This document shows, piece after piece, positions 1-11,107 of a stretch of DNA of 64,000 bases. The DNA is taken from positions 1 to 64,000 of the forward strand of contig JAWARJ010000001.1 in assembly GCA_038893495.1 (NCBI GenBank), written 5' to 3'. The notes below the pieces were generated by a model, which saw nothing but the letters and a program-made list of their open reading frames with translations, ran no database searches and was not told the DNA's origin. Position 1 is the first letter of the stretch. Each line of letters opens with the position of its first letter. The translations under genes were made by a program, and so were the position numbers. The DNA comes from Thermoproteus sp. (GTDB lineage: Archaea; Thermoproteota; Thermoprotei; Thermoproteales; Thermoproteaceae).

Positions 1-3325
<3,325 letters not shown>

Positions 3326-3580
3326 GTGCGGACGGCGGGCGAAAGGGCGTGGCGGCGTGGGGTCCTTTTAACTCCTCTCTGTCTTGTCGGTTCTTGGCGC
3401 TCGCCATGTGTTTGTATGGCGGGGCTTGTGCGATAGCGTGCGATGTTTGGCTATCGTGGGGTCTATGCGTTGAGGCGTGTTGTGTCCGATATTGGAGATG
3501 GCCGTGGACATGTCGGCGATTGGTGTGGCTTGTTGTGTCTGGTGTTGGGTGGTGCGCCGCCGCTGGTCTTAGCGACGTTA
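3326..3580 (+). other. 23S 3' processing arm and GT-rich rDNA trailer, no gene
   Basis: Bases 3326-3338 are the 3' arm of the 23S processing stem. A pyrimidine-rich stretch at 3363-3385 (ccttttaactcctctctgtc) may be where rRNA transcription ends. From about 3395 to 3560 the plus strand is strongly rich in G and T. Reading frames cross it but have no start signals or family resemblance, so I see no gene here. Confidence 0.5.
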
Positions 3581-3590
3581 AGTATAAATA
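3581..3590 (+). promoter_or_regulatory. TATA box of the toxin-like operon
   Basis: agtataaata is centred 25 bases before ATG 3610. This spacing is that of a leaderless archaeal transcript and it fixes the start of the secreted protein. Confidence 0.7.
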
Positions 3591-3609
3591 TTTCTCTGTC
3601 GCTGTTGTT

Positions 3610-6364
3610 ATGTTGGCCCCGCGGCTGGGGCTGGTCTTCTTTCTGCTTCTCGCCGCCTCGGCTTTGGCCTATAGCGTCTTCTGGGGCGAGTTTGTGCACT
3701 GCGACGTCGGCTCCTGCCTCTATCCCAATCCCGACGGGAGGTTTCTGTCTATCTCTCAGTCGTCTGTTGTTTTCGACACTAGGGGCGACCCCTCGGCTAT
3801 GGGCTTCTACGTGGTGGCGGTGGAGCTGACTAGACATACGCAGCTCAATATATCCGGCTGGTGGTCCTATTCCCTCCCCCGCACTATGGCCTATGTTGTG
3901 TCGGACAAGGGCTTTTCGGCTCTCGAGTGTTCGACGGGCGGGGGGGCAGACTTGTCTCGCCTCTGGCCTCCTTTCTCCGGGCGTCTACTACCTCGTGTTG
4001 GTCGACGCCTGGGCCCAGCAGACGGTCCGCGTGGAGGCCGACGGCCCCATTAGGCTTGTAGACGTTTCTGCCCAGCGGGCGGCCTGCGCCCTTTGGCGTT
4101 CCGGCGTCTTGAGGGGCCAGCGCCTCACCTACGCCTTCAACTGGCCTTCTACTCCGGGCGCCTCTATCTCGCAGGATGTGGACGAGTCCTCTTGCGGCCC
4201 GCCTCAACTCCAAGAGGCGCTGGCCTTCGCGGCGGCTGTGGGCCTCAACGCCTCTGAGGCGTCCCTCTTGACGGCGCCTTTAGGCTACAACGTGACGGCT
4301 GTGGAGAGGAGGTACGGCGAGGCCGTGTTTTACCTCCAGCCCGACCTCACCTACGTCGTCCCGCTGGTCTACGAGGTGCAGTGGCCCAACTCGGGCCGCC
4401 TCCTCCTCGTGAACCCCAGCGCGGTGAACGTGACTTGGGCTGTTGAGGTCCGCCTCTCCAACAAGTCGTCTTCCTCCGGCTCTTCCCACGGGCGCCTTCT
4501 GGGCGTCTTTAACGTGTCGCTTCCTCCCTATTCGGCGAGGTGGCTGTACCTCTTCGGCGCCTCTGAGGTGGGCGGCCTCTACGTCCTCTCGTATCGGGTT
4601 AGGGCCGTCGGCTCCTACAGCTGGGGCCCGCTGACTTTCAACACGGATGGGAGGCTGGTGGCTCAGAACGGCTCTCTCTTCAACTGGCTGTTGGGCTTTT
4701 TCGAGTCTTTGGGGGGCCGCCTCTCGGGGAATCAATGCGCCGTGGCTTACGGCGATGGGAGGAGGTGGGCGGCCGGGGAGATGTTCCTGCAGGGGCTGGC
4801 GACTGAGCTCGACGTGACGGCCGGCGGCGTCTTGACGGTCCTCACGTTTGGCGACTACGGGGCGGTTAGGCTCGGCGGGAGGTCTGCGGCTGAGGCCGTG
4901 GCGGCGGCTTCCGACTTGGCCAGGGCCGCGAGGGCCCTCCGTCTGGTCCAGTGGGCCGCCCTTTTGGCCAACGGGGCGGCTCTGGGCTACGACGCCTACC
5001 TCAAGGCCGCCTCTGGGGAGGTGCCTTGGGAGGAAATTGCCGACGCCGCGGTCCTTGCGGCGGGGCCTGTGGTGCAGAGGGCGCGGGCCGTCTCTGCGCT
5101 TCTCGCCGCCGGCTCTGGGGTCATGCTCTTCTTGGGGGAGCCCTTCGACGCGGCCTCTCAATTCTCTCAGGAGCTCTACTCGGCCGCGTCTCAGTACGGC
5201 AACTACTCGGACTGTTTCGTCTCCGGCGCCCTCGCCGCCCTTTCGACTTACGTCAAGGAGGTCTACGCGGCGAACGCAATCGGCGTGGTCTCCACATTCG
5301 TTGACCTCTCCCGCGCGACTCGGAGCCCCGCCTGGGCCGCCTACAGACAGCTGGCGGCACTGTCGGCTTTTGAGTATAGAACGCCTGGTCCTATATATAT
5401 TGATGCAGAATTGTTAAGGAGACTCGGTGGGAATTATAAATTTGTTTTTGTAGGAAAGGAGAAAATAGGGGTTAACCAAAATGGGGAACTTAGACTGTTC
5501 TATATTGGGTCTGAGAAAGGCGTATACCGAGTATTTACACGCAGTATTAGAGAGATTAGTTCCGTGGATATATTATCAAAAGGAGGATATACAGCACAAC
5601 TTGTACGTTTTTACTATCCTGCAGATAATGAATACCTATTAGGTGCTAGAATATTATTAAACAACAATCCCGTAGTTTTAGGATATAACGATGCCTTGGT
5701 TGCAGCACTAGTGGGTAAAGCTACTACAGGTCTTGTGTGGAAGGGAGAAGATGTCCATATAGCAAGAAAATTATTTAATACATATATAATCAATTTTGAT
5801 GTTTCAAAAATTGAACATTTAACTTCTTCAAGAGAAACATTAGTAAAATATCTTATGGGTCCTGTCTTGTCTGAATTATATGGTATACGCCCAGAGTTAT
5901 TAGGGTTTGAGGTAAGCCTGCCGTCTGGCTATGCGGAAGTGACTGTAAGGATGCCCATGCTAGGGATCAATCCTAACGATAAGGGACTTCAAATATATAT
6001 ACAGGGTCCAAGACCTGATTTGTTAGGCATCCTAGAAGACGGCCGTCTTTTATGGGTAGAGGTGAAAAACTTAGATAGGCTTTCCTCGTTTCCGCCTGAT
6101 CCTAACGATATAAACTACGTCAGACTTAAGGACGAATTTTTAAGCACGGGGGACAGAGCAATGTACTTAAAAAGGTTTATCAAAGATATGGGAGCCGAAA
6201 AAGCCTCTTCCCTCTTGACCGCCACAGTTTTGGCGTTTTCGGGCGCTGGTCCTACAGGCGGCACTGTATCTAATGTGTTTACAATGTCTCCTGTTTATAA
6301 GTTCCCAGACCTCTCTGGTAAGGTTCGTGTTGTATTTATAGTCGGTATTTTTCCGCGGAGATAG
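3610..6364 (+). CDS. Secreted polymorphic-toxin-like protein with C-terminal PD-(D/E)xK nuclease motif; frameshift at a G7 run
   Basis: The reading starts at ATG 3610 and shifts +1 at the G7 run 3940-3946; read with six Gs it gives about 917 residues. Residues 1-22 form a signal peptide (hydrophobic LGLVFFLLLAASALA). The GC-rich part to about residue 582 holds eight N-x-S/T sequons and all the cysteines, and ends in Ala-rich hydrophobic helices (about 400-575) like the helical segment before the tip in bacterial polymorphic toxins. From about nt 5356 the DNA turns AT-rich. The last 335 residues have no Cys and no sequon, and carry RPD (D803), then E817-V-K819, the spacing of a PD-(D/E)xK nuclease. 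A small ORF and a large ORF follow with a 4-base gap and a 4-base overlap. Seen: the composition change, signal peptide and motif. Inferred: an exported effector with a nuclease tip. No homolog was recognised by name, and the break may be real, phase-variable or an artefact. Confidence 0.6.
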
Positions 6365-6368
6365 AGCA

Positions 6369-6542
6369 GTGGTTTATAGCTCTGAGATGACGCTAGACGA
6401 GCTAGCTGATAAAGGTCTACTGGGTGAGATGTTTGACGAATTTGTGAATAACTTCAGCGCGGTTAACGCGGTAAGTGGCGGTGTTGATATACAACAGCTT
6501 GTCGATAAGTATTTATCTAAACTGCCTACCCCTCTTAGATGA
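6369..6542 (+). CDS. Small acidic protein, candidate immunity protein
   Basis: This frame starts at GTG 6369, four bases after the toxin-like stop, and gives 57 residues (51 if ATG 6387 is used). Its TGA overlaps the next ATG as ATGA at 6539. The peptide is acidic (about nine Asp/Glu against four Lys/Arg in the shorter form) and probably helical, with no signal peptide or membrane segment. Its AT-rich composition matches the toxin tip rather than the GC-rich flanks, as expected if tip and small gene moved together. In polymorphic toxin loci the gene right after the toxin usually encodes the cognate immunity protein, and immunities to nucleases are often small and acidic. That role is inferred from position and charge only; no family was recognised. 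Confidence 0.5.
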   Translation: MVYSSEMTLDELADKGLLGEMFDEFVNNFSAVNAVSGGVDIQQLVDKYLSKLPTPLR

Positions 6543-8194
6543 GGTTTTTGTCCGCCTCTTTGGCTGACTCTGGGGAGTTCCGCGTGTGGGCATTTCGACA
6601 TGATGTGGTGAATACGGCGGGCGACGCGTTGTTGCTGGCCGACCGGTTTGAGGCAGAGACGCCTCGCAGATTGGCTGTGGGCGTGGCTAATTGCGTCTTG
6701 TGGGCCTCGGCGGGGGTGGGGAGGAGGCTGGCGGCTCCGCTGGCCGACGTCGAGTGCCTGGCCGTTGAGGCCGACGGCGTTTTGTACAGCCCTGCCGCCT
6801 CTCTCCACTCCTTATCCACGTTTTTAGAAAGCTTAGTGGAGTTCGGCCGTGGGGCCCTTCCCTGCAGACACCTCTGGCCGCCTTTTATAGCAGAGGGCCG
6901 CCGCCCTGTGAGGCTGATACACAGATGGCCCTACGGCGTCGTCGCGGGCGGCCTCGTCAAGGTTTTAGAGTATCCGGAGGGCTACCCGGCCCGCTACGCC
7001 TCGACCGTCCTTAAGCTGTACGGCGTGGCTGGCGAGGGCCTCATCACAACGCCCTCCCGCGCGCCGGGACGGGGCCTCCACATAGGCGAGGAGTACGGCG
7101 TCTACCTAGACGGCCTCGTAAAGATGGAAAGCCCGTGGGGTCTCGACTTCGCCCTCAACGTAGTCCTCGGCACGGTGGGGGACAAGTGGATTCTCATGGG
7201 CAGAGACGGGCTGTACGAGGCTGTGTTTGTTAAAACTGGGGGCGCTAAGGGGGAGGTGGGCTACGTAAAGGTGACGTCTCCCTACGAAGGCGACGTGAGG
7301 CTTGTGGAAGGCCCTAGTTATTGCAATTTTGAGCTGTGTGGAGACGTTGCGAGGTGGCCTTTAGACAGTGGGGGCGTCTGCCTGTCTGCGGCTCCCGACG
7401 TGTCGGTTGAGGCCGTGGAGGAGTGGGCTGTGTTGCTTCCGCCCGACTTCCTGCCCGAGGGGTTGCGGCCCCCGCGCGCATCTCCGTTGTTGTTTTCAGA
7501 CGACTACGTCTACTTGTTCACGTCGACAGAAGAGAGACATAGACTGCGTGCCTATAGGCTTACGCGGGGGTATATTGCGCTGGCCGCCCCCGCCGCAGGC
7601 GCGAAGTGGAGAATACCGCTTAAGCCGCCGTACGGCGGGGCGAGGATTTCGAAGGGCGGCGTAGACAGCTACGCGCTGTATAGGTGGCTGGACGCCTCCG
7701 TTTTGTATAAATACTACGAGCCCCTTGCCTCGGCCTACGGCGCCGTCGGCGGAGGGTTTTTTGACAGAATCGCCATCCCGGGCGGAGGCCTAGACGCCGG
7801 CGCCGAGTTTGAGGTCTACCTCGGCGACTTCCTGCTACTAAAATCCCCCCGAGGCGTCGACCTTGCCCTCAACGTAGTCCTCGGCACGGTGGGGGACAAG
7901 TGGATTCTCATGGGCAGAGACGGGCTGTACGAAGCTGTCTTCAAGCGAGAAGGGGGCGCCGGGGGGAAGGTGGGGTATGTAAAAGTAGTGGGGCCGTATG
8001 GAGGCGACGTGGGGCTTGTGGAGGGCCCTCCCGCCCTGGGCGAGTTTCTGCCGTCTGAGTGCGGGTACTGGTCTCCGCTTACCGGGCGTTGTTACGCAGA
8101 CCCTAGACTTGACGTAGTTAAGAAGTGGCCTTTGGAGACTGTAGACGCCTCGGAGTACCTACACCTCCTTGAGGAGATACTCGCCCCCCGCTAG
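6539..8194 (+). CDS. Cytoplasmic protein with two tandem related halves, downstream of the toxin-like gene
   Basis: This 551-residue protein has no signal peptide or membrane segment. It consists of two related halves. The best-conserved block, beginning ALNVVLGTVGDKWILMG, occurs at about residues 205-265 and 443-503. The DNA of its core is identical over 68 bases (7151-7218 and 7865-7932). Outside the core the halves match weakly but in the same order (PYG, ASVL, PG-GL, VYL), and each ends in a Cys-containing stretch. The start overlaps the preceding small gene by ATGA, so translation is probably coupled. It could be a second immunity or accessory protein of the toxin-like locus, or an unrelated protein sharing the transcript. 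No known family was recognised. Confidence 0.7.
   Translation: MRFLSASLADSGEFRVWAFRHDVVNTAGDALLLADRFEAETPRRLAVGVANCVLWASAGVGRRLAAPLADVECLAVEADGVLYSPAASLHSLSTFLESLVEFGRGALPCRHLWPPFIAEGRRPVRLIHRWPYGVVAGGLVKVLEYPEGYPARYASTVLKLYGVAGEGLITTPSRAPGRGLHIGEEYGVYLDGLVKMESPWGLDFALNVVLGTVGDKWILMGRDGLYEAVFVKTGGAKGEVGYVKVTSPYEGDVRLVEGPSYCNFELCGDVARWPLDSGGVCLSAAPDVSVEAVEEWAVLLPPDFLPEGLRPPRASPLLFSDDYVYLFTSTEERHRLRAYRLTRGYIALAAPAAGAKWRIPLKPPYGGARISKGGVDSYALYRWLDASVLYKYYEPLASAYGAVGGGFFDRIAIPGGGLDAGAEFEVYLGDFLLLKSPRGVDLALNVVLGTVGDKWILMGRDGLYEAVFKREGGAGGKVGYVKVVGPYGGDVGLVEGPPALGEFLPSECGYWSPLTGRCYADPRLDVVKKWPLETVDASEYLHLLEEILAPR
7151..7218 (+). repeat. 68-bp direct repeat, copy 1
   Basis: Identical to 7865-7932, 714 bases (238 codons, same frame) downstream within the same gene. 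The identity is confined to the core of the duplicated protein block, which suggests gene conversion after an older duplication. Confidence 0.95.
7865..7932 (+). repeat. 68-bp direct repeat, copy 2
   Basis: Exact copy of 7151-7218. Recombination between the copies would delete one repeat unit in frame. Confidence 0.95.
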
Positions 8195-8397
8195 ACGGCG
8201 CCCGCGCAGGCTGAGGGCCGCCTCCGGCGTAGCCCCGGGCCGTTCGAGAGCTAAGAGCCCACGCACCGCGGCGTCTGGTCCGGCCCTGGCGATTTGGAGT
8301 TAGAAGGAATGGCGGAGGGCCCTGGAGCATCGAAAGGGGCGCCTGAGCCGTTCGGCGTACAACGGGGGCTTCCCGGCGGGGGGCCTCCAGCCCGTTT
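8195..8397 (+). other. Intergenic, no gene seen
   Basis: GC-rich stretch after the tandem-halves protein. It has no open frame with a plausible start, no tRNA fold and no clear TATA box. Confidence 0.5.
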
Positions 8398-8574
8398 ATG
8401 GCAGATCAAGCATCGTACTACCCGAAGAAGTTTGGCCCAGGCGATGTGGTATTCATAGTGGTAGCGGCCGATAGGGAGAAGGCTGTGGTGTTTGTGACGT
8501 CGTTAGAAGAGTTAAAAGACGTGGGCTTCCTAAAACGTGTGGCACAGGAGGTTTATTTGCCTATCCCAGCTTGA
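8398..8574 (+). CDS. Small hypothetical protein (58 aa)
   Basis: An ATG at 8398 opens a 58-residue frame beginning MADQASYYPKKFGPGDVVF with normal GC-rich codon use. It has a hydrophobic strand (VVFIVVA) and a charged middle, and no signal peptide. It ends inside the convergent gene on the other strand (14-base overlap). No good TATA box is visible upstream, so it may be a remnant of a longer gene. No family was recognised. Confidence 0.4.
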   Translation: MADQASYYPKKFGPGDVVFIVVAADREKAVVFVTSLEELKDVGFLKRVAQEVYLPIPA

Positions 8575-9226
8575 TGTACGTCCCGGTGACGTTTTGTAGG
8601 GGCACGCCTACCTTCAGCTTCGAAGGGTCTACCTCCACCTCTACCACATAGGCGCAGTTGGCCAAGGGCTCCCCTGCCACCTCTCTATACGCCGTAGACC
8701 CCGACACATAGACGCCGTCTTCGGCGAAGACGAAGAGCACCTCTGGCTCCCGCCACTCACTGGGAAAGAACAAAAAGCCCCTCCCACTATTCACGTCTAC
8801 GACTAGATACGCTCGCATCAGTACCGCTATCGCTGGTTCCTGTATGATGCATGGGTTTATGTTAAACCTCTTGCAGTAGCAGTATCCCACGTTTTTAAAG
8901 GGGCCGTGTTCGGCTTGGAAAAAGCCGACCACAAACTGTCTTTCGAACACCGCATATAGCCTCCCGCCAGCAGTCCCCGCCGCCACGCATCTCCACGGCC
9001 ACGCGTTGCTCCAGTCGATTCCCAAGTCTGTCTTTATCTTCACCTCCCCGTTGTATTCGCACTGCGAATACACCACGCCGGTGACGTTCTTAGGCGCTCC
9101 GCACACGACAGTGGCGTTGATGGCACACGTGCCTTGAGGAGGGCTCGGCTTCTTGCCGGCGCTGTACACGAGAAACAGCACGAAAACTAGAACGGCTAGA
9201 GCTGAGAGGAGTATTTTGTTGGCCAT
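8561..9226 (-). CDS. Membrane-anchored extracytoplasmic protein, unknown function
   Basis: This 221-residue protein has one N-terminal hydrophobic segment (about residues 5-23) followed by an outside domain. It carries sequons (NAT, NVT twice) and several cysteines that could form disulfides, including a CYC pair. Its ATG follows directly on the TAA stop of the upstream gene, so the two form one operon. The architecture resembles the other anchored proteins of this zone (9227-9886 and 13548-15110), but I recognise no family and assign no function. Confidence 0.75.
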   Translation of the reverse strand: MANKILLSALAVLVFVLFLVYSAGKKPSPPQGTCAINATVVCGAPKNVTGVVYSQCEYNGEVKIKTDLGIDWSNAWPWRCVAAGTAGGRLYAVFERQFVVGFFQAEHGPFKNVGYCYCKRFNINPCIIQEPAIAVLMRAYLVVDVNSGRGFLFFPSEWREPEVLFVFAEDGVYVSGSTAYREVAGEPLANCAYVVEVEVDPSKLKVGVPLQNVTGTYIKLG

Positions 9227-9886
9227 TTACGCCAGGGCGGCTTTTGCGTAGACTACCTCCACCTCTACCTCTGGGTCTACCGACTTGACCTCTTTTATTA
9301 TCCTCTCTACGAGGTCTCCGCTTGCGCCGTTTTCGACGGTCACGATTATCTTATCGCCGGCTATGCCCACAGAAGTCACGCCCTTCAGCGCGGAGAGGCG
9401 GCGGCCGACCTCGCTTTCTATACGCAACATCTCTCCCAGCGACCTCTTTAACTGCGGCGTCTGGTACACCACGACGGCCTCGCCGCCCCATTGGAGCCTC
9501 CACGCCTTGGTAGCAGTGACGTTGCGCCACTGCACCTCGCCGGAGGTGAAGTTGTAGGCGGCCACTAAGACCCAAGCGGCGTCGACCTCTGTGACGTTGA
9601 CCTCGACGCCGTACCTCCTCAACGCGTCTACGATGGGCGCCACGTCGGTCTTTGAGAGAAGGCATACGTACGTGGCCGTCCCGTTGCTACACGCCATGGG
9701 CTCGCTGGTCTTCACCACGTCGTATTGGGCCAAAGCCGCGATTTTCCCCCACAAGGTGGCATGTTGCCGCACGAACCACGCCACCTCGTCCCCATTGGCG
9801 GCCGGCCCAGCCCGCACCAACCAGACCGCCAACGCGACAACCACGGCGACCGTTACGGCCGCCGCCAACCATATCTTCCGTTTCAC
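9227..9886 (-). CDS. Membrane-anchored extracytoplasmic protein, unknown function
   Basis: A protein of 219 residues starting at GTG 9886. A single transmembrane segment (about residues 6-25) is followed by an outside domain with several sequons (NGT, NVT, NFT) and two cysteines. The C-terminal half alternates strands and helices, with the pattern of a small alpha/beta domain (KGVTSVGIAGDKIIVTVENG, then a helix). It is the first gene of a two-gene operon with the 221-residue anchored protein, with no base between stop and start. A TATA-like box at 9904-9917 is centred about 24 bases upstream and supports the GTG start. Function is unknown. Confidence 0.75.
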   Translation of the reverse strand: MKRKIWLAAAVTVAVVVALAVWLVRAGPAANGDEVAWFVRQHATLWGKIAALAQYDVVKTSEPMACSNGTATYVCLLSKTDVAPIVDALRRYGVEVNVTEVDAAWVLVAAYNFTSGEVQWRNVTATKAWRLQWGGEAVVVYQTPQLKRSLGEMLRIESEVGRRLSALKGVTSVGIAGDKIIVTVENGASGDLVERIIKEVKSVDPEVEVEVVYAKAALA

Positions 9887-9903
9887 GTCAATTTCTTTAC
9901 ATC

Positions 9904-9917
9904 AGCTTTAATTTTTT
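9904..9917 (-). promoter_or_regulatory. TATA box for the anchored-protein operon
   Basis: On the minus strand aaaaaattaaagct is centred about 24 bases before GTG 9886, implying a leaderless transcript. Confidence 0.5.
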
Positions 9918-10051
9918 CGTTCGACTTTTCCATTTCTAGTAAAACACGTAGTTGCTGACACGTCGGGGCCGGCCGCACGCCTCGCGGAAGCCCCACCGCC
10001 GAGCCCTGCGCGTTGTGTACGGCCGTCGGAGCGCCCGGCCGCTTGGCCGGC

Positions 10052-10405
10052 CTACAGCACGAGTATTTTGCTCTTTTCGAGCCTTCCCGTCCTGGGGTCT
10101 ACCTTTAGGTCGAGGGACTCTAGCGTCAACACGCCGATGAGCACGTGTTCTAAACCGTCTAGCACTACGGCTCTGTCTATCGTCCTATCGCCCAGTAGCT
10201 CGACCTCTACGTACGCCAGCCACGCCTTGGCCGCGCCCGCCGCCGTGGTTACCTCAACGTCTCTAATCTTCTCCAAGCCCAGCTCCTTGGCCACCGCAGT
10301 AGGTATGCTCGTCCTAGTGGCCCTGGTGTCTATTAAAGCCTCTCCCTCCCACTCTAGGCCCTTCCACGGATTTCTAAGCCTCACCTTGACCCATATGTGT
10401 CCCAC
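10052..10405 (-). CDS. Retropepsin-like aspartyl protease homolog with altered active site (117 aa)
   Basis: I choose GTG 10405 over the upstream ATG. It gives the MGHIW-type N terminus of the paralog at 63094-63447, exactly the same length (117 residues), and a TATA box 22 bases upstream. The fold pattern is that of small clan AA proteases of archaea: the flap-like region, a late VLIGVLTLESLDL strand, then a D-P-x-T-G-x-L ending. The catalytic D-T-G is here D-T-R (in ALIDTRATRTSIP), whereas the paralog keeps DTGAT. Gly to Arg beside the catalytic Asp should disturb the active site, so this copy may be inactive or work as a binding protein. The substrate is unknown. Confidence 0.75.
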   Translation of the reverse strand: MGHIWVKVRLRNPWKGLEWEGEALIDTRATRTSIPTAVAKELGLEKIRDVEVTTAAGAAKAWLAYVEVELLGDRTIDRAVVLDGLEHVLIGVLTLESLDLKVDPRTGRLEKSKILVL

Positions 10406-10420
10406 GTCTCTAACTACTCG

Positions 10421-10430
10421 ACTTTTTAAA
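10421..10430 (-). promoter_or_regulatory. TATA box deciding the GTG start at 10405
   Basis: Minus-strand tttaaaaagt, centred about 21 bases from GTG 10405. The longer frame from 10567 would place this promoter inside the gene. Confidence 0.55.
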
Positions 10431-10628
10431 TCAGCTTCGCAAGGCCGCCTCAAGGCTCGCGGCAACGCGCCGGGGCGCTCCGCCACGGGAGCTGGGGGCG
10501 GCGGGACGCCCTCTGGGCGCCTCAAGGCGGTAACTCGCGTGGGCGGGCTACAGACGGCTCGCCGCAACTGGACGCCGTGCTGACGTCCTTACTCTCCCTT
10601 TAAGGCTAGGCGGAGCGGGCCCTCGAAA

Positions 10629-10638
10629 CGTTTTAAAG
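10629..10638 (+). promoter_or_regulatory. TATA box of the Nudix gene
   Basis: cgttttaaag is centred 25 bases before GTG 10658, which supports that start. Confidence 0.55.
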
Positions 10639-10657
10639 ACTGTATGCGGTCGGAGTT

Positions 10658-11107
10658 GTGGCCAGCCTGCCCGGGCCGCAGAGTAGGCGACCTTGCCACG
10701 TGGTGGCTTCCCACTTGTTTCTGGTGGAGGGGGGCCGCATCTTGCTGTTGAAGAGGCGCAACACTGGCTATTTCGACGGCTACTACAGCGTGCCGGCCGG
10801 CCACGTGGAGGAGGGGGAGGACGCCGTGCAGACGGTGATTAGAGAGGCTAGGGAGGAGGTCGGCATTACTCTGAAAGAGGTTGAGTTCGCCTATGTGATG
10901 CACCGCTTCGAGGGCCACTATAGGGTGGACTTCTTCTTCAAGGCGTTGAGGTACGACGGCGCTCCCACAAATGCCGAGCCTTCTAAAGCCGAGGAGGTGG
11001 CCTTCTACCCCGTCGACTCGTTGCCCGACAACGTGGTGCCCTACGTCAAGAAGGCCATTGTCGACTACTTCATATATGGGAAGAAGTTCGGCAGGTTTTT
11101 CCTATAA
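10658..11107 (+). CDS. Nudix hydrolase
   Basis: A 149-residue protein from GTG 10658. The Nudix box is complete: G-H-V-E-E-G-E, seven residues, then R-E-A-R-E-E-V-G-I, giving the Gx5Ex7REUXEEXGU signature at about residues 49-71 that binds the metal-diphosphate. Nudix enzymes hydrolyse nucleoside diphosphates linked to another group, for example oxidised nucleotides or ADP-ribose; the substrate cannot be told from sequence. The 3' end overlaps the MFS-like gene by 32 bases, so the two are probably co-transcribed. Confidence 0.9.
   Translation: MASLPGPQSRRPCHVVASHLFLVEGGRILLLKRRNTGYFDGYYSVPAGHVEEGEDAVQTVIREAREEVGITLKEVEFAYVMHRFEGHYRVDFFFKALRYDGAPTNAEPSKAEEVAFYPVDSLPDNVVPYVKKAIVDYFIYGKKFGRFFL

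Noticed and set aside
4280-5161. A 293-codon frame antisense to the toxin-like gene
   Set aside because: Low-complexity Arg/Gly/Pro-rich sequence, a shadow of the sense codon pattern; no promoter.
7151-7932. 68-bp direct repeats as ends of an insertion element
   Set aside because: They lie in frame inside one gene and encode the same conserved protein block; no transposase lies between them.
10034-10055. GC-rich hairpin (ccggcc, gctt, ggccgg) at the end of the DTR protease-like gene as a terminator
   Set aside because: Only a 6-bp stem without a T tract on the transcribed strand; archaeal termination does not need such a hairpin.
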